Origin: an uncultured Bacteroidales bacterium
GTDB taxonomy: Bacteria; Bacteroidota; Bacteroidia; Bacteroidales; Tenuifilaceae
Assembly: GCA_937915475.1 (NCBI GenBank)
Contig: CALGIR010000114.1
Coordinates: 1-8,560, forward strand
Direction of reading: 5' to 3'
Length of the DNA: 8,560 nucleotides
Made by a program: the position numbers and the translations under genes. This document shows, one piece after another, positions 1-6,415 of the stretch; the stretch's first letter is position 1; each line of letters starts with the position of its first letter. The notes beneath the pieces are model-generated. The model did not search any database. It was not told the origin of the DNA and worked only from the letters and a program-made list of their open reading frames with translations.

Positions 1-37
1 AAAATCAAGCCCTTATCTTTTATTTAAAAGTTTTACT
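1..37 (-). other. Short stretch downstream of the kamB stop, cut by the window edge
   Basis: Thirty-seven AT-rich bases follow the kamB stop codon. No new start codon with a sustained frame is visible. In shifted frames the bases could encode KVKLLN and then KDKGLI, which may be a displaced continuation of kamB. It may equally be ordinary spacer before the next gene, expected to be kamC. Confidence 0.3.
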
Positions 38-574
38 TTAAACCTTCCCACTTAACACTGGGATATTCGCAGAGTATGCCGCACCCGTGGTTAGGATCAT
101 CCCCTCTGTTACTGCTGGCGAGGCAAGGCTAAGCCTTGACAGGGCACCATCGACCATGGTTAAGTCAATATCATATTTAGCCATGCTGGCAATTAGGGTT
201 CTAAGGTTTTGCGTATCGGCTGGACCTGAAAGCAGAACCTTGTCGGAACTTATTGCTTTGGCTATAACTAAACGACCCAAGGATGTATGAATATTGCTTA
301 CTTCCAGTATCTCGGAAGTTATTCGACGCTGTAGGTAATGCTTTTCCGCCGAAATAAAAATCATTCCTTGATAGATGCGAATCTCTGGCTTTTGAGTATC
401 AGTGACTATATCGCGACTTTCCCCATCAATTCCTATAGACGTAAGAGCTACCCGCTTATCCATATTCTTTAATCTACTCAGAATATAGTTAAGGGTCTCC
501 GTTTTGCCAGTATTCTTCTCGAGTCCTACAATTGAAAGGCTTTTGTAGGTGAGCACATCTTCAATGAATGGCAT
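38..574 (-). CDS. kamB: Probable KamB, putative lysine 5,6-aminomutase reactivase subunit (P-loop protein), possibly C-terminally truncated
   Basis: A 178-residue protein with a P-loop-like motif near the N-terminus, GLEKNTGKT (residues 17-25). The five residues between the glycines resemble the dethiobiotin-synthetase type of loop rather than the classical four. Other visible stretches are LTSIGIDGE (about 44-52), KVLLSGPADT, and a C-terminal MVDGALSRLSLASP. No signal peptide or membrane segment is apparent, so it is probably cytosolic. The identification rests mainly on position: directly after kamA, where kamB precedes kamC, kamD and kamE in known lysine-fermentation clusters. KamB and KamC are thought to help reactivate the B12-dependent lysine 5,6-aminomutase, but I know of no detailed biochemistry. 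ATG at 574 starts just before the P-loop strand and is the natural choice. The TAA at 38 may be a premature end: nearby alternative frames continue in a protein-like way. The function is less certain than for the other genes. Confidence 0.6.
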   Translation of the reverse strand: MPFIEDVLTYKSLSIVGLEKNTGKTETLNYILSRLKNMDKRVALTSIGIDGESRDIVTDTQKPEIRIYQGMIFISAEKHYLQRRITSEILEVSNIHTSLGRLVIAKAISSDKVLLSGPADTQNLRTLIASMAKYDIDLTMVDGALSRLSLASPAVTEGMILTTGAAYSANIPVLSGKV

Positions 575-602
575 CCTAGTTTGCCCTTATTAATTATGGT
601 GT

Positions 603-650
603 AAAAACAATGACACATTTTGCATAAGAAAATTGAAGCAAAACGTGTCA
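603..650 (-). terminator. Terminator-like hairpin between kamA and kamB
   Basis: In the minus-strand transcript, 638-650 pairs with 611-623 as a 13-bp stem with one G-U wobble (arms TGACACGTTTTGC and GCAAAATGTGTCA), with a 14-nt loop. It is followed by a U-rich tail UUGUUUUU (610-603). It sits 17 nt after the kamA stop. This fits an intrinsic terminator or partial attenuator that lowers expression of the downstream kam genes relative to kamA. The stem is not GC-rich and the tail is interrupted by a G, so efficiency may be modest. Confidence 0.55.
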
Positions 651-666
651 TCGTGCTAAAAACCAT

Positions 667-1923
667 CTAATGATGATTTCGTTTGTTACGACTTAATTCT
701 TTTGGTTCAATGGAAATTTTATTGCTATGCATTAAACCTGCAATGCCATCTTCAAACTTCTGATTCTTACAATCTTCGCAATGGCAATCGTTCACGTAGT
801 CAGTTGGCTCAGTATAGGATGCTATAACACCCTCAAAATTACGTAGGATGATCTTACCCGGCATCTGCGAGATAAGGTACTGTGGCATAACAGGTGTTTT
901 TCCTCCACCGCCGGGAGCATCTACCACAAAGATTGGTACTGCCAAACCCGAGGTATGTCCACGCAGGCTTTCGATAATCTCAAGACCCTTAGAAACAGGG
1001 GTTCTGAAATGCTCAAGTCCCATTGAGAGATCGCACTGGTAAATATAATATGGGCGAACGCGTATCATAACTAACTTATGAACCAGCTTTTTCATAATAT
1101 TTGGGCAATCGTTAACTCCCTTAAGTAGTACTGATTGATTGCCTAAAGGTATGCCAGCATTTGCCATTTTTGCGCAAGCTTCGGTACTCTCAGGGGTAAT
1201 CTCATTGGCGTGGTTAAAGTGAGTGTTTAGCCAAACTGGGTGATACTTCTTGAGCATATTCACTAAATCATCAGTAATACGCTGAGGAAGAACTACTGGA
1301 GTGCGAGTACCAATGCGAATAATCTCAACGTGTGGGATGTCTCGCAGACGTTTGATAATTTCTTCAAGACGGTTGTCGCTAACTAATAATGCATCACCTC
1401 CTGATAGTAGTACATCACGAACTTCAGGATGAGCAGCAATGTACTCAATACCCTTATCTATATTATCCTTTGGTAGTGCAGCATCTTTTTGTCCTGCAAA
1501 CCTACGGCGGGTGCAATGGCGGCAATACATTGAGCACATATCGGTAATAAGGAAAAGAACCCTGTCAGGATACCTGTGGGTTAATCCAGGAACGGGAGAG
1601 TCCTCATCCTCGTGTAGGGGATCCATTAAATCTGCAGGTGAAACGTGTGTTTCAGCAGCCGAAGGAACGGCCTGTTTTCTTATGGGGCAGTTAGGGTTAT
1701 TTGGCTCAATAAGTGAAAGATAGTATGGAGTAATAGCCATACGAAGAGTTTGTAGCGATTTACTAATGCCCTCTTCCTCTTCGGCAGTAAGCTTAATATA
1801 TTTCTTTAACTCCTCAAGTGTCTCAATGCGATTACGAACTTGCCATTTCCAGTCGTTCCAATCACTGTCCGCTACGCTAGGAAAGAATACCTTACGTCTA
1901 CTTTTATTTTCTATTTTAATCAT
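667..1923 (-). CDS. kamA: Lysine 2,3-aminomutase
   Basis: Radical-SAM, PLP-dependent enzyme that converts L-lysine to L-beta-lysine, the first step of lysine fermentation; cytosolic. The 418-residue length matches the clostridial enzyme. The iron-sulfur motif is CSMYCRHC, with Cys130, Cys134 and Cys137. The PLP lysine is Lys342 in PGGGGKTP. The substrate-binding aspartates are Asp298 (YQCDLS) and Asp335 (VVDAPG). Four zinc-site cysteines are visible at 273, 380, 382 and 385. All these fall at a constant offset of +5 from the well-studied Clostridium subterminale residues, as I recall them. The C-terminal zinc-site tail and the kdd/kce/kal neighbours argue against the shorter EpmB-type homologues that act on elongation factor P. 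ATG at 1923 is preceded by only a weak ribosome-binding site. It is separated from kdd by 290 bp, so it may have its own promoter, though I could not identify a convincing one. Confidence 0.97.
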   Translation of the reverse strand: MIKIENKSRRKVFFPSVADSDWNDWKWQVRNRIETLEELKKYIKLTAEEEEGISKSLQTLRMAITPYYLSLIEPNNPNCPIRKQAVPSAAETHVSPADLMDPLHEDEDSPVPGLTHRYPDRVLFLITDMCSMYCRHCTRRRFAGQKDAALPKDNIDKGIEYIAAHPEVRDVLLSGGDALLVSDNRLEEIIKRLRDIPHVEIIRIGTRTPVVLPQRITDDLVNMLKKYHPVWLNTHFNHANEITPESTEACAKMANAGIPLGNQSVLLKGVNDCPNIMKKLVHKLVMIRVRPYYIYQCDLSMGLEHFRTPVSKGLEIIESLRGHTSGLAVPIFVVDAPGGGGKTPVMPQYLISQMPGKIILRNFEGVIASYTEPTDYVNDCHCEDCKNQKFEDGIAGLMHSNKISIEPKELSRNKRNHH

Positions 1924-1962
1924 ATGTCTATTCTTTATTCAATGTCGTTTAGTTAAGGCTGT

Positions 1963-1997
1963 AGGCTTCGACTTCGCCCAGCCTGACCGTAGTCGAA
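1963..1997. repeat. REP-like palindrome (TTCGACT...AGTCGAA)
   Basis: TTCGACTTCG (1967-1976) and CGTAGTCGAA (1988-1997) form a 10-bp inverted repeat with one mismatch around the 11-nt loop CCCAGCCTGAC. From memory, close variants of this palindrome are dispersed through intergenic regions of many Bacteroidota genomes, so I read it as a dispersed REP-type element. It is more GC-rich than the flanking spacer. It lies 40 bp upstream of the kamA start, inside its presumed leader. Confidence 0.6.
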
Positions 1998-2063
1998 TGT
2001 GGCGGCTATAATTGAATAGTAGGCAACATCCTGTTAACTATATGACATTAATTCTTTATTTCT

Positions 2064-2096
2064 AAAGGTACACCTTTTGCCTGCCTCGGCAGACAG
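2064..2096. repeat. Second REP-like palindrome cluster (TGCCTGCC/GGCAGACA)
   Basis: TGCCTGCC (2078-2085) and GGCAGACA (2088-2095) form an imperfect hairpin with 7 of 8 pairs around a 2-nt loop. Next to it, AAAGGT (2064-2069) and ACCTTT (2072-2077) form a perfect 6-bp dyad. The GC-rich palindrome resembles another dispersed intergenic repeat common in Bacteroidota. No poly-T tract follows on either strand, so it is unlikely to be an intrinsic terminator. Confidence 0.5.
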
Positions 2097-2106
2097 GGCA
2101 ATGCCG

Positions 2107-2170
2107 AAATGAAACATCCATGGAGTAATCATTACTGTGTGTTGAGTCTGTTACCATGGATGTTTCATTT
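2107..2170. repeat. Perfect 17-bp inverted repeat with nested palindrome, between kdd and kamA
   Basis: AAATGAAACATCCATGG (2107-2123) and CCATGGATGTTTCATTT (2154-2170) are exact reverse complements separated by 30 nt. The loop itself contains AGTAAT-C-ATTACT (2124-2136), so the region can form a branched stem. It starts 44 nt after the kdd stop. No U-tract follows in the transcribed direction, which argues against a plain intrinsic terminator. It could be an mRNA-stabilising or processing structure, or a small non-autonomous inverted-repeat element. I see no flanking target-site duplication. Confidence 0.75.
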
Positions 2171-2213
2171 AATTAGTTACCAGTAAAAAATAGTTCTTTC
2201 AAATAGCCTAAGT

Positions 2214-3254
2214 TTAAGAGTATAACTCAGTAAAAACCTTTCTTAGGGCATCGCTTTCGCGAAGAATCTGAAGCGTAATTTCGGCATGACCCTTTGTGTA
2301 GCCATTGCCAACAATCATGGTAACATCACTACCAACTCCCTCGGCACCTAAAGCAGCTTTGGTAAAACTTGTTGCCATTGAGAAAAGGTATACTAAGCCG
2401 TCGTTCTTTGTGCAAAGTATGCTGGTCATCTCAGTATCGGGAATGTTAACATTGTTAATGGTAATGTCGGCCATTTTGCCATCGGTCAATTCGCTGATTT
2501 TTTCAATCATAGATACAGGATCGGTAGCATTACCAGGAAATACATGGTCGCAAAAGCCCAGCTTTTGTAATCTATCGGTTGATTTTTGGCTGTGGCACAT
2601 GCCAATTACTGTTCCTGTAACACCCACACGCCTCTTAGCCTCGTAGCTGCAAAGCATACCTGATTTTCCACCAGCGCCAATAATTAGCACGGTATCGCCT
2701 GGTTTGCAAAGTTTTGCAGTTTGAGCAGGAGCACCAGCCACATCCAATGCGGATAGAGCGAGCTTCTCGGGCATATCAGTGGGAATCTTAGCGTAAATAC
2801 CACTCTCGAAAAGAATGGCTTTACCATCAATGTCAACTTGGTCAACATCAGGACGGATTTCCTTAATTTTATCAATACGAAGTGGGGTTAACGATAAAGA
2901 AACTAAGGTTGCAATTTTATCACCAACCTTAAGGTCTATTTTATCAACTAGCGCATCACCAATTTTCTCAACCGTTCCTAGAAGCATACCACCGGAGCCA
3001 GTCCATGGATTGCGATGTTTTCCTTGTTTTTCAACAATACCCATCATAATCTCAGCAATCTTCTTGTGGTCACCCTTAGCGCGAACCTCAATATCGGTAA
3101 ATGATGCGGAGTCGATATTTAAGGTTTGAACATCGATAAGAATTTCGTTATCGTATATCTCATCCATGTTGTTATCAATCTTATCTGCCGGTTGTGGCAA
3201 AACACCCTTAGGCTCAATAACCCTGTGAGTTCCGTACTTATTCCCTTTTTTCAT
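2214..3254 (-). CDS. kdd: L-erythro-3,5-diaminohexanoate dehydrogenase
   Basis: NAD(P)-dependent oxidative deamination of L-erythro-3,5-diaminohexanoate to 3-keto-5-aminohexanoate plus ammonia, the third step of lysine fermentation; cytosolic. The protein has 346 residues, the usual size for Kdd. An N-terminal region resembling a medium-chain dehydrogenase substrate domain (GTHRVIEPKGVLPQPA near the start; the GSGGMLLGTVEKIG region around 87-99) precedes a Rossmann fold with VLIIGAGGKSG (189-199). Glycines 193, 195, 196 and 199 form the nucleotide loop. The ATG at 3254 lies 28 bp after the kce stop, so kce and kdd are almost certainly cotranscribed. Family assignment is from motifs and from lying between kce and kamA, the arrangement in characterised clusters. 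No catalytic residue assignment is attempted. Confidence 0.93.
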   Translation of the reverse strand: MKKGNKYGTHRVIEPKGVLPQPADKIDNNMDEIYDNEILIDVQTLNIDSASFTDIEVRAKGDHKKIAEIMMGIVEKQGKHRNPWTGSGGMLLGTVEKIGDALVDKIDLKVGDKIATLVSLSLTPLRIDKIKEIRPDVDQVDIDGKAILFESGIYAKIPTDMPEKLALSALDVAGAPAQTAKLCKPGDTVLIIGAGGKSGMLCSYEAKRRVGVTGTVIGMCHSQKSTDRLQKLGFCDHVFPGNATDPVSMIEKISELTDGKMADITINNVNIPDTEMTSILCTKNDGLVYLFSMATSFTKAALGAEGVGSDVTMIVGNGYTKGHAEITLQILRESDALRKVFTELYS

Positions 3255-3282
3255 ATAGAAAAGCTATTTAGAGGATTTGAAA

Positions 3283-4107
3283 TTATTTTTTCTTAAGGCC
3301 TAGGATTTCTCTTGCTTCAGCCGAAGTAGCTACACCACGACCTAATTCTTTTGCAAGGCGAACCACTTTGGCTACTAACTCGCCGTTCGATTTTGCAAGT
3401 ACACCCCTTTCGATGTAAAGGTTATCCTCAAAACCAACCCTAACATGTCCACCCATAACAATTGCAGGTGCTGCAAGGGCAAATTCATGGCGACCAATAC
3501 CCGTTGCCGTCCAGGTTGACCCTGCTGGAATAGCATTTACCATCCAAACAAGGTTTCCAACTGTTGCCGAGGTACAACCGGGCACGCCTAGAACAAAGTT
3601 AAAATGCAAAGGTGCACCTGGAGCCTCTCCTTTTTTTATCATGTGGACTATGGTATCGAGATGTCCCATTTCAAAGCATTCGTATTCTGGTTTAATGTTG
3701 TTTTCCATCATTCGCTTACCAAAGTCGCGCATCATGGGCATGGTGTTCTCAAATACCTCGTCGCCAAAGTTGCAAGTACCGCAATCAAGGGTTGCCATTT
3801 CAATTGGCAACTCAGTGGGCTGTAGTCGCTCTTCGGCGCTCATTCCCACTGCACCACCGGTTGATGGAATAAGAATAACATCGGGGCATACTTTTAGGAT
3901 TGCATCGATACACTCCTTGAAGCGAGCTTTGCTCTGCGTTGGAGTGCCATCATCCTCACGAACATGCAGGTGAACAATTGCGGCACCGGCATCAACAGCC
4001 GATTTAGCTTCTCTAACAATCTCTTCAACGGTATAGGGAACCGCAGGATTGTGCTCCTTGGTTACCTCAGCACCACATATAGCAGCTGTAATAATTAATT
4101 TTTCCAT
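3283..4107 (-). CDS. kce: 3-keto-5-aminohexanoate cleavage enzyme
   Basis: Founding-type member of the BKACE (DUF849) family. It condenses 3-keto-5-aminohexanoate with acetyl-CoA to give acetoacetate and L-3-aminobutyryl-CoA. The 274-residue protein carries the zinc ligands His46 and His48 in VHLHVR. The third ligand is probably Glu227 in the GFEDN motif, corresponding to Glu230 of the Cloacimonas enzyme with a three-residue shift. Glu14, Ser82, Thr106, Arg223 and Asp228 match active-site positions I recall from that structure, so substrate specificity for the aminoketoacid is well supported within an otherwise diverse family. ATG at 4107 gives the canonical start, with ITAAICGAEVTKE at residues 6-18. 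It is 11 bp downstream of kal and 28 bp upstream of kdd, in one transcription unit. Confidence 0.96.
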   Translation of the reverse strand: MEKLIITAAICGAEVTKEHNPAVPYTVEEIVREAKSAVDAGAAIVHLHVREDDGTPTQSKARFKECIDAILKVCPDVILIPSTGGAVGMSAEERLQPTELPIEMATLDCGTCNFGDEVFENTMPMMRDFGKRMMENNIKPEYECFEMGHLDTIVHMIKKGEAPGAPLHFNFVLGVPGCTSATVGNLVWMVNAIPAGSTWTATGIGRHEFALAAPAIVMGGHVRVGFEDNLYIERGVLAKSNGELVAKVVRLAKELGRGVATSAEAREILGLKKK

Positions 4108-4118
4108 AGTTTAATAGA

Positions 4119-4505
4119 TTATTTACGTTGAGAATCCTTAGGAACAATACATGTGCCGGTTGCACGACAAACAACAACTGGTTCAGCAAGCACATCTGCT
4201 GCCGAAGCAGAGATATCAGTACGAGGTACAATTACTTTACGTGCCTCAAAGCTCATCTTTCTGGAGGTATTACCAACTTTAGTAATCTCACCTGTAACCT
4301 CAATAAAGTCGCCAGCATAAACCGGAGCCAAAAAATCAACCGTATCGTAAGACCTGAAAAGGCCTTCGTTTCCATCATTCCTGATTAAAAGTTCGGTAGC
4401 TACATCTCCAAACAATGCTAACATCTTAGCACCATCTACTAAATTTCCGCCATAATGTGCATCTTGAGTGCTCATTCTAAGCCTTATTAAAACTTTGTTA
4501 TTCAT
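4119..4505 (-). CDS. kal: 3-aminobutyryl-CoA ammonia lyase
   Basis: Small hotdog-fold enzyme (128 residues, typical for the family). It removes ammonia from L-3-aminobutyryl-CoA to give crotonyl-CoA, directly after the Kce step. Visible features are the N-terminal strand VLIRLRMS, the AHYGGNLVDGA segment (residues 16-26) leading into the central hotdog helix with GDVATELL (33-40), and the strand region VYAGDFIEVTGEI (62-74). General hotdog thioesterases share the fold, so the exact reaction is assigned from the characteristic N-terminal motif and the operon. ATG at 4505 is preferred over Met11 because the strand before Met11 is part of the conserved domain. It starts 16 bp after the CoA-transferase gene and ends 11 bp before kce. 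Confidence 0.93.
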   Translation of the reverse strand: MNNKVLIRLRMSTQDAHYGGNLVDGAKMLALFGDVATELLIRNDGNEGLFRSYDTVDFLAPVYAGDFIEVTGEITKVGNTSRKMSFEARKVIVPRTDISASAADVLAEPVVVCRATGTCIVPKDSQRK

Positions 4506-4521
4506 AGTATTTTATTTTAGT

Positions 4522-5172
4522 TTATTTTTTTACAATGTGTGTTACAAAAATGGACTGTGTCCTAACGTTGTCTGGACAAATTTGGCCCATTTCTACTACC
4601 TCTTCCGCTTCAACAATTACAAGTTTAGCAGCGGTAGCCATGGTTGGATTAAAATTTTGCGATGACCCTTTATAGGTCAAGTTTCCAATGGTGTCGGATA
4701 CACTAGCTCCAATTAATGCAACATCTGCATGCAGAGGTTTCTCTAGAATATAGTCAATTCCATCCACATTTACAATTTGCTTTCCTTCTTGTACAATGGT
4801 TCCTATGCCAGTTGGTGTTAAAACTCCTCCTAAACCTGCGCCAGCGGCCCTGATTCGTTCAATCAAATTTCCCTGTGGACTAAACTCTATACTAATCTCT
4901 TTGTTATTAAATTGCTCAATGGTGCTGGGGTTTGTACCAATGTGCGATGTTATTATATGTTTTACTTGCTTATTGGCTACAAGTAAACCAACACCCTTGT
5001 CGGGAAAGGCTGTATCGTTACAAATTAATGTTAGATTTTTAACACCCGATTCCACAATTTTATTAATTATGCTAGTGGGGCTACCAACGGCTAAAAAACC
5101 ACCAATCATAACGGTCATACCATCTTTTACCATTGAAGCGGCTTCTTCTGCTGAGATGAATTTATTTTTCAT
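4522..5172 (-). CDS. atoD: Butyryl-CoA:acetoacetate CoA-transferase, alpha subunit
   Basis: Alpha subunit of a family I CoA transferase. In this pathway the enzyme passes CoA from butyryl-CoA to acetoacetate, releasing butyrate and acetoacetyl-CoA. The 216-residue length is usual for AtoD/CtfA. Hallmarks are ISAEEAASMVKDGMTVMIGG (6-25), the glycine-rich GGFLAVGSP (24-32), and the alpha-chain signature around FSPQGNLIERIRAAGAG (97-113). The catalytic glutamate of this family lies in the beta subunit. No beta-subunit gene adjoins this one: kal follows after 16 bp, and upstream is a 239-bp spacer. In P. gingivalis, as I recall, the beta gene sits beyond kamE, so it is probably off the left edge here. 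The gene seems to head the atoD-kal-kce-kdd unit. The acyl specificity is inferred from context. Confidence 0.92.
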   Translation of the reverse strand: MKNKFISAEEAASMVKDGMTVMIGGFLAVGSPTSIINKIVESGVKNLTLICNDTAFPDKGVGLLVANKQVKHIITSHIGTNPSTIEQFNNKEISIEFSPQGNLIERIRAAGAGLGGVLTPTGIGTIVQEGKQIVNVDGIDYILEKPLHADVALIGASVSDTIGNLTYKGSSQNFNPTMATAAKLVIVEAEEVVEMGQICPDNVRTQSIFVTHIVKK

Positions 5173-5310
5173 ACCTAATAGTTTTTCGATTATTTCAGAA
5201 ATAAGATTTAGATTTAAAAAAAATCTACCATACCTAGCCTTTTAACTACTGTTTGTTACTCACGAAGCAAGTTTTTTAACAATTTAAGTGAAATAAGGCA
5301 TTAATTTTTT

Positions 5311-5318
5311 CAAAAATA
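5311..5318 (-). promoter_or_regulatory. Candidate Bacteroidota-type -7 box upstream of atoD
   Basis: Read on the minus strand this is TATTTTTG, matching the TANNTTTG -7 consensus of Bacteroidota promoters. It lies in the 239-bp spacer 5173-5411 between etfA and atoD and would give a leader of roughly 130 nt. A clear -33 TTTG at the normal distance is missing, so the call is tentative. The rest of the spacer is AT-rich with no gene. It contains an 11-nt direct repeat TTAAGTGAAAT (5284-5294 and 5391-5401) and a small dyad AGATTT/AAATCT (5210-5226). I see no convincing terminator after etfA, so read-through from etfA is also possible. Confidence 0.35.
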
Positions 5319-5411
5319 CAATATTCTTCCCGATTTACCTTGAAGTTTCTGTTTCAAAATATGCTTCGAATCTATATGTAGGGTCGAGTATTAAGTGAAA
5401 TTTAAAAGGTT

Positions 5412-6404
5412 TTATCCTATTAATCGGTCATTTAGTAATTTTACAATTTGCTTTGCATCGCCCACAATACCAAGGTCGGCAACCTGAAATATTGGTGCGG
5501 TTTTATCCTTGTTTATTGCAACAATAAAATCTGATTCTTCCATTCCTGCAAGGTGCTGAATTGCTCCTGAAATTCCTACTGCAAAGTACAAGTCGGGACG
5601 CACAGTTTTTCCTGTTTGACCCACCTGACGGTCTTGGGGAACAAGCCCTGCATCAACAACTGCACGTGAAGCTGAGACTTGAGCATTAAGGGTTTTGGCT
5701 AAATCATCAATAACCTTTAATCCCTCCTCATTAGCCATACCCCTACCACATGAGATAAGAATTTTGGCTTCACTAATATCAACCATTGCAGCTTTTTCCT
5801 TAACGCTGCTCAATAGCTTTACCCTAAACTTATCCTTGTTAAATGGGATTTTAACCTCTATCACCTCACCTTTACGGCTATTGTCGGCCGGTAGTTTGTG
5901 CATTACCCCTGCACGTACGGTACTCATTTGCGGACGATGCTCCTTGCACACAATGGTTGCCATTAGGTTTCCCCCAAAGGCAGGGCGGGTCATTAGGAAC
6001 TCTTTCTCCTCTGAGATATCTAACTTTGTACAGTCGGCAGTTAAGCCTGTTTTAAGGCGAGCCGACAAACGTGGACCCAAATCGCGACCAATAGTGGTTG
6101 CGCCAAGCATCAGTATACTTGGTTTGTACTCATTTACAATATGACAAATAGCCTGGGTGTAAGGTTCGGTAAGATAATCGTTTAGTTCAGGTGAGTCGGC
6201 ATAAACTACCGCATCGGCACCATGGGCAATAAGCATTTGAGCCTTATCGGCAATTTTGCTTCCAACCAGTATGGCATAAACTTTATCGTTAAGGGCATCG
6301 GCCAAATCGCGGGCTTTCCCTATTAATTCTAGCGAAACATTCTGAATTATACCTTTGCGCTGTTCAACAAAAACGAACACGCCTTTATATTTTGATTTTT
6401 CCAT
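5412..6404 (-). CDS. etfA: Electron transfer flavoprotein, alpha subunit
   Basis: FAD-binding alpha subunit of the ETF that partners the acyl-CoA dehydrogenase encoded two genes upstream. With the ATG at 6404 it has 330 residues, normal for the family. The N-terminal domain includes VFVEQRKGIIQNVSLEL (10-26) and GRDLGPRLSARL (106-117). The C-terminal FAD domain shows SASRAVVDAGL (244-254), QVGQTGKTV (260-268) and the ETF-alpha signature beginning LYFAVGISGAIQH (272-284) and running to about residue 300. A TTG three codons upstream (6413) is in frame, but the ATG matches family N-termini better. The start lies 11 bp after the etfB stop, so the two are translationally close and probably cotranscribed. 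There is no N-terminal ferredoxin domain. Confidence 0.95.
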   Translation of the reverse strand: MEKSKYKGVFVFVEQRKGIIQNVSLELIGKARDLADALNDKVYAILVGSKIADKAQMLIAHGADAVVYADSPELNDYLTEPYTQAICHIVNEYKPSILMLGATTIGRDLGPRLSARLKTGLTADCTKLDISEEKEFLMTRPAFGGNLMATIVCKEHRPQMSTVRAGVMHKLPADNSRKGEVIEVKIPFNKDKFRVKLLSSVKEKAAMVDISEAKILISCGRGMANEEGLKVIDDLAKTLNAQVSASRAVVDAGLVPQDRQVGQTGKTVRPDLYFAVGISGAIQHLAGMEESDFIVAINKDKTAPIFQVADLGIVGDAKQIVKLLNDRLIG

Positions 6405-6415
6405 TGTTACCAAGA

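Noticed and set aside
667..1923. EpmB/YjeK-type elongation-factor P lysine mutase
   Set aside because: The protein has the C-terminal zinc-site cysteines and length of catabolic lysine 2,3-aminomutase, and sits beside kdd, kce and kal.
2107..2170. Rho-independent terminator for kdd
   Set aside because: The stem is perfect, but the loop is long and no U-tract follows on the transcribed strand.
2684..2875. 63-residue minus-strand frame inside kdd
   Set aside because: It is an out-of-frame shadow of kdd's Rossmann region with no start signal or conserved motif.
5695..6144. 149-residue plus-strand open frame opposite etfA, and similar plus-strand frames elsewhere
   Set aside because: These lie fully antisense to well-recognised genes, have low-complexity leucine/serine-rich translations with no recognisable domain, and lack their own signals.
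6405..6413. Start of etfA at TTG 6413
   Set aside because: An ATG three codons later gives the typical EtfA N-terminus and a normal 11-bp spacing from etfB.
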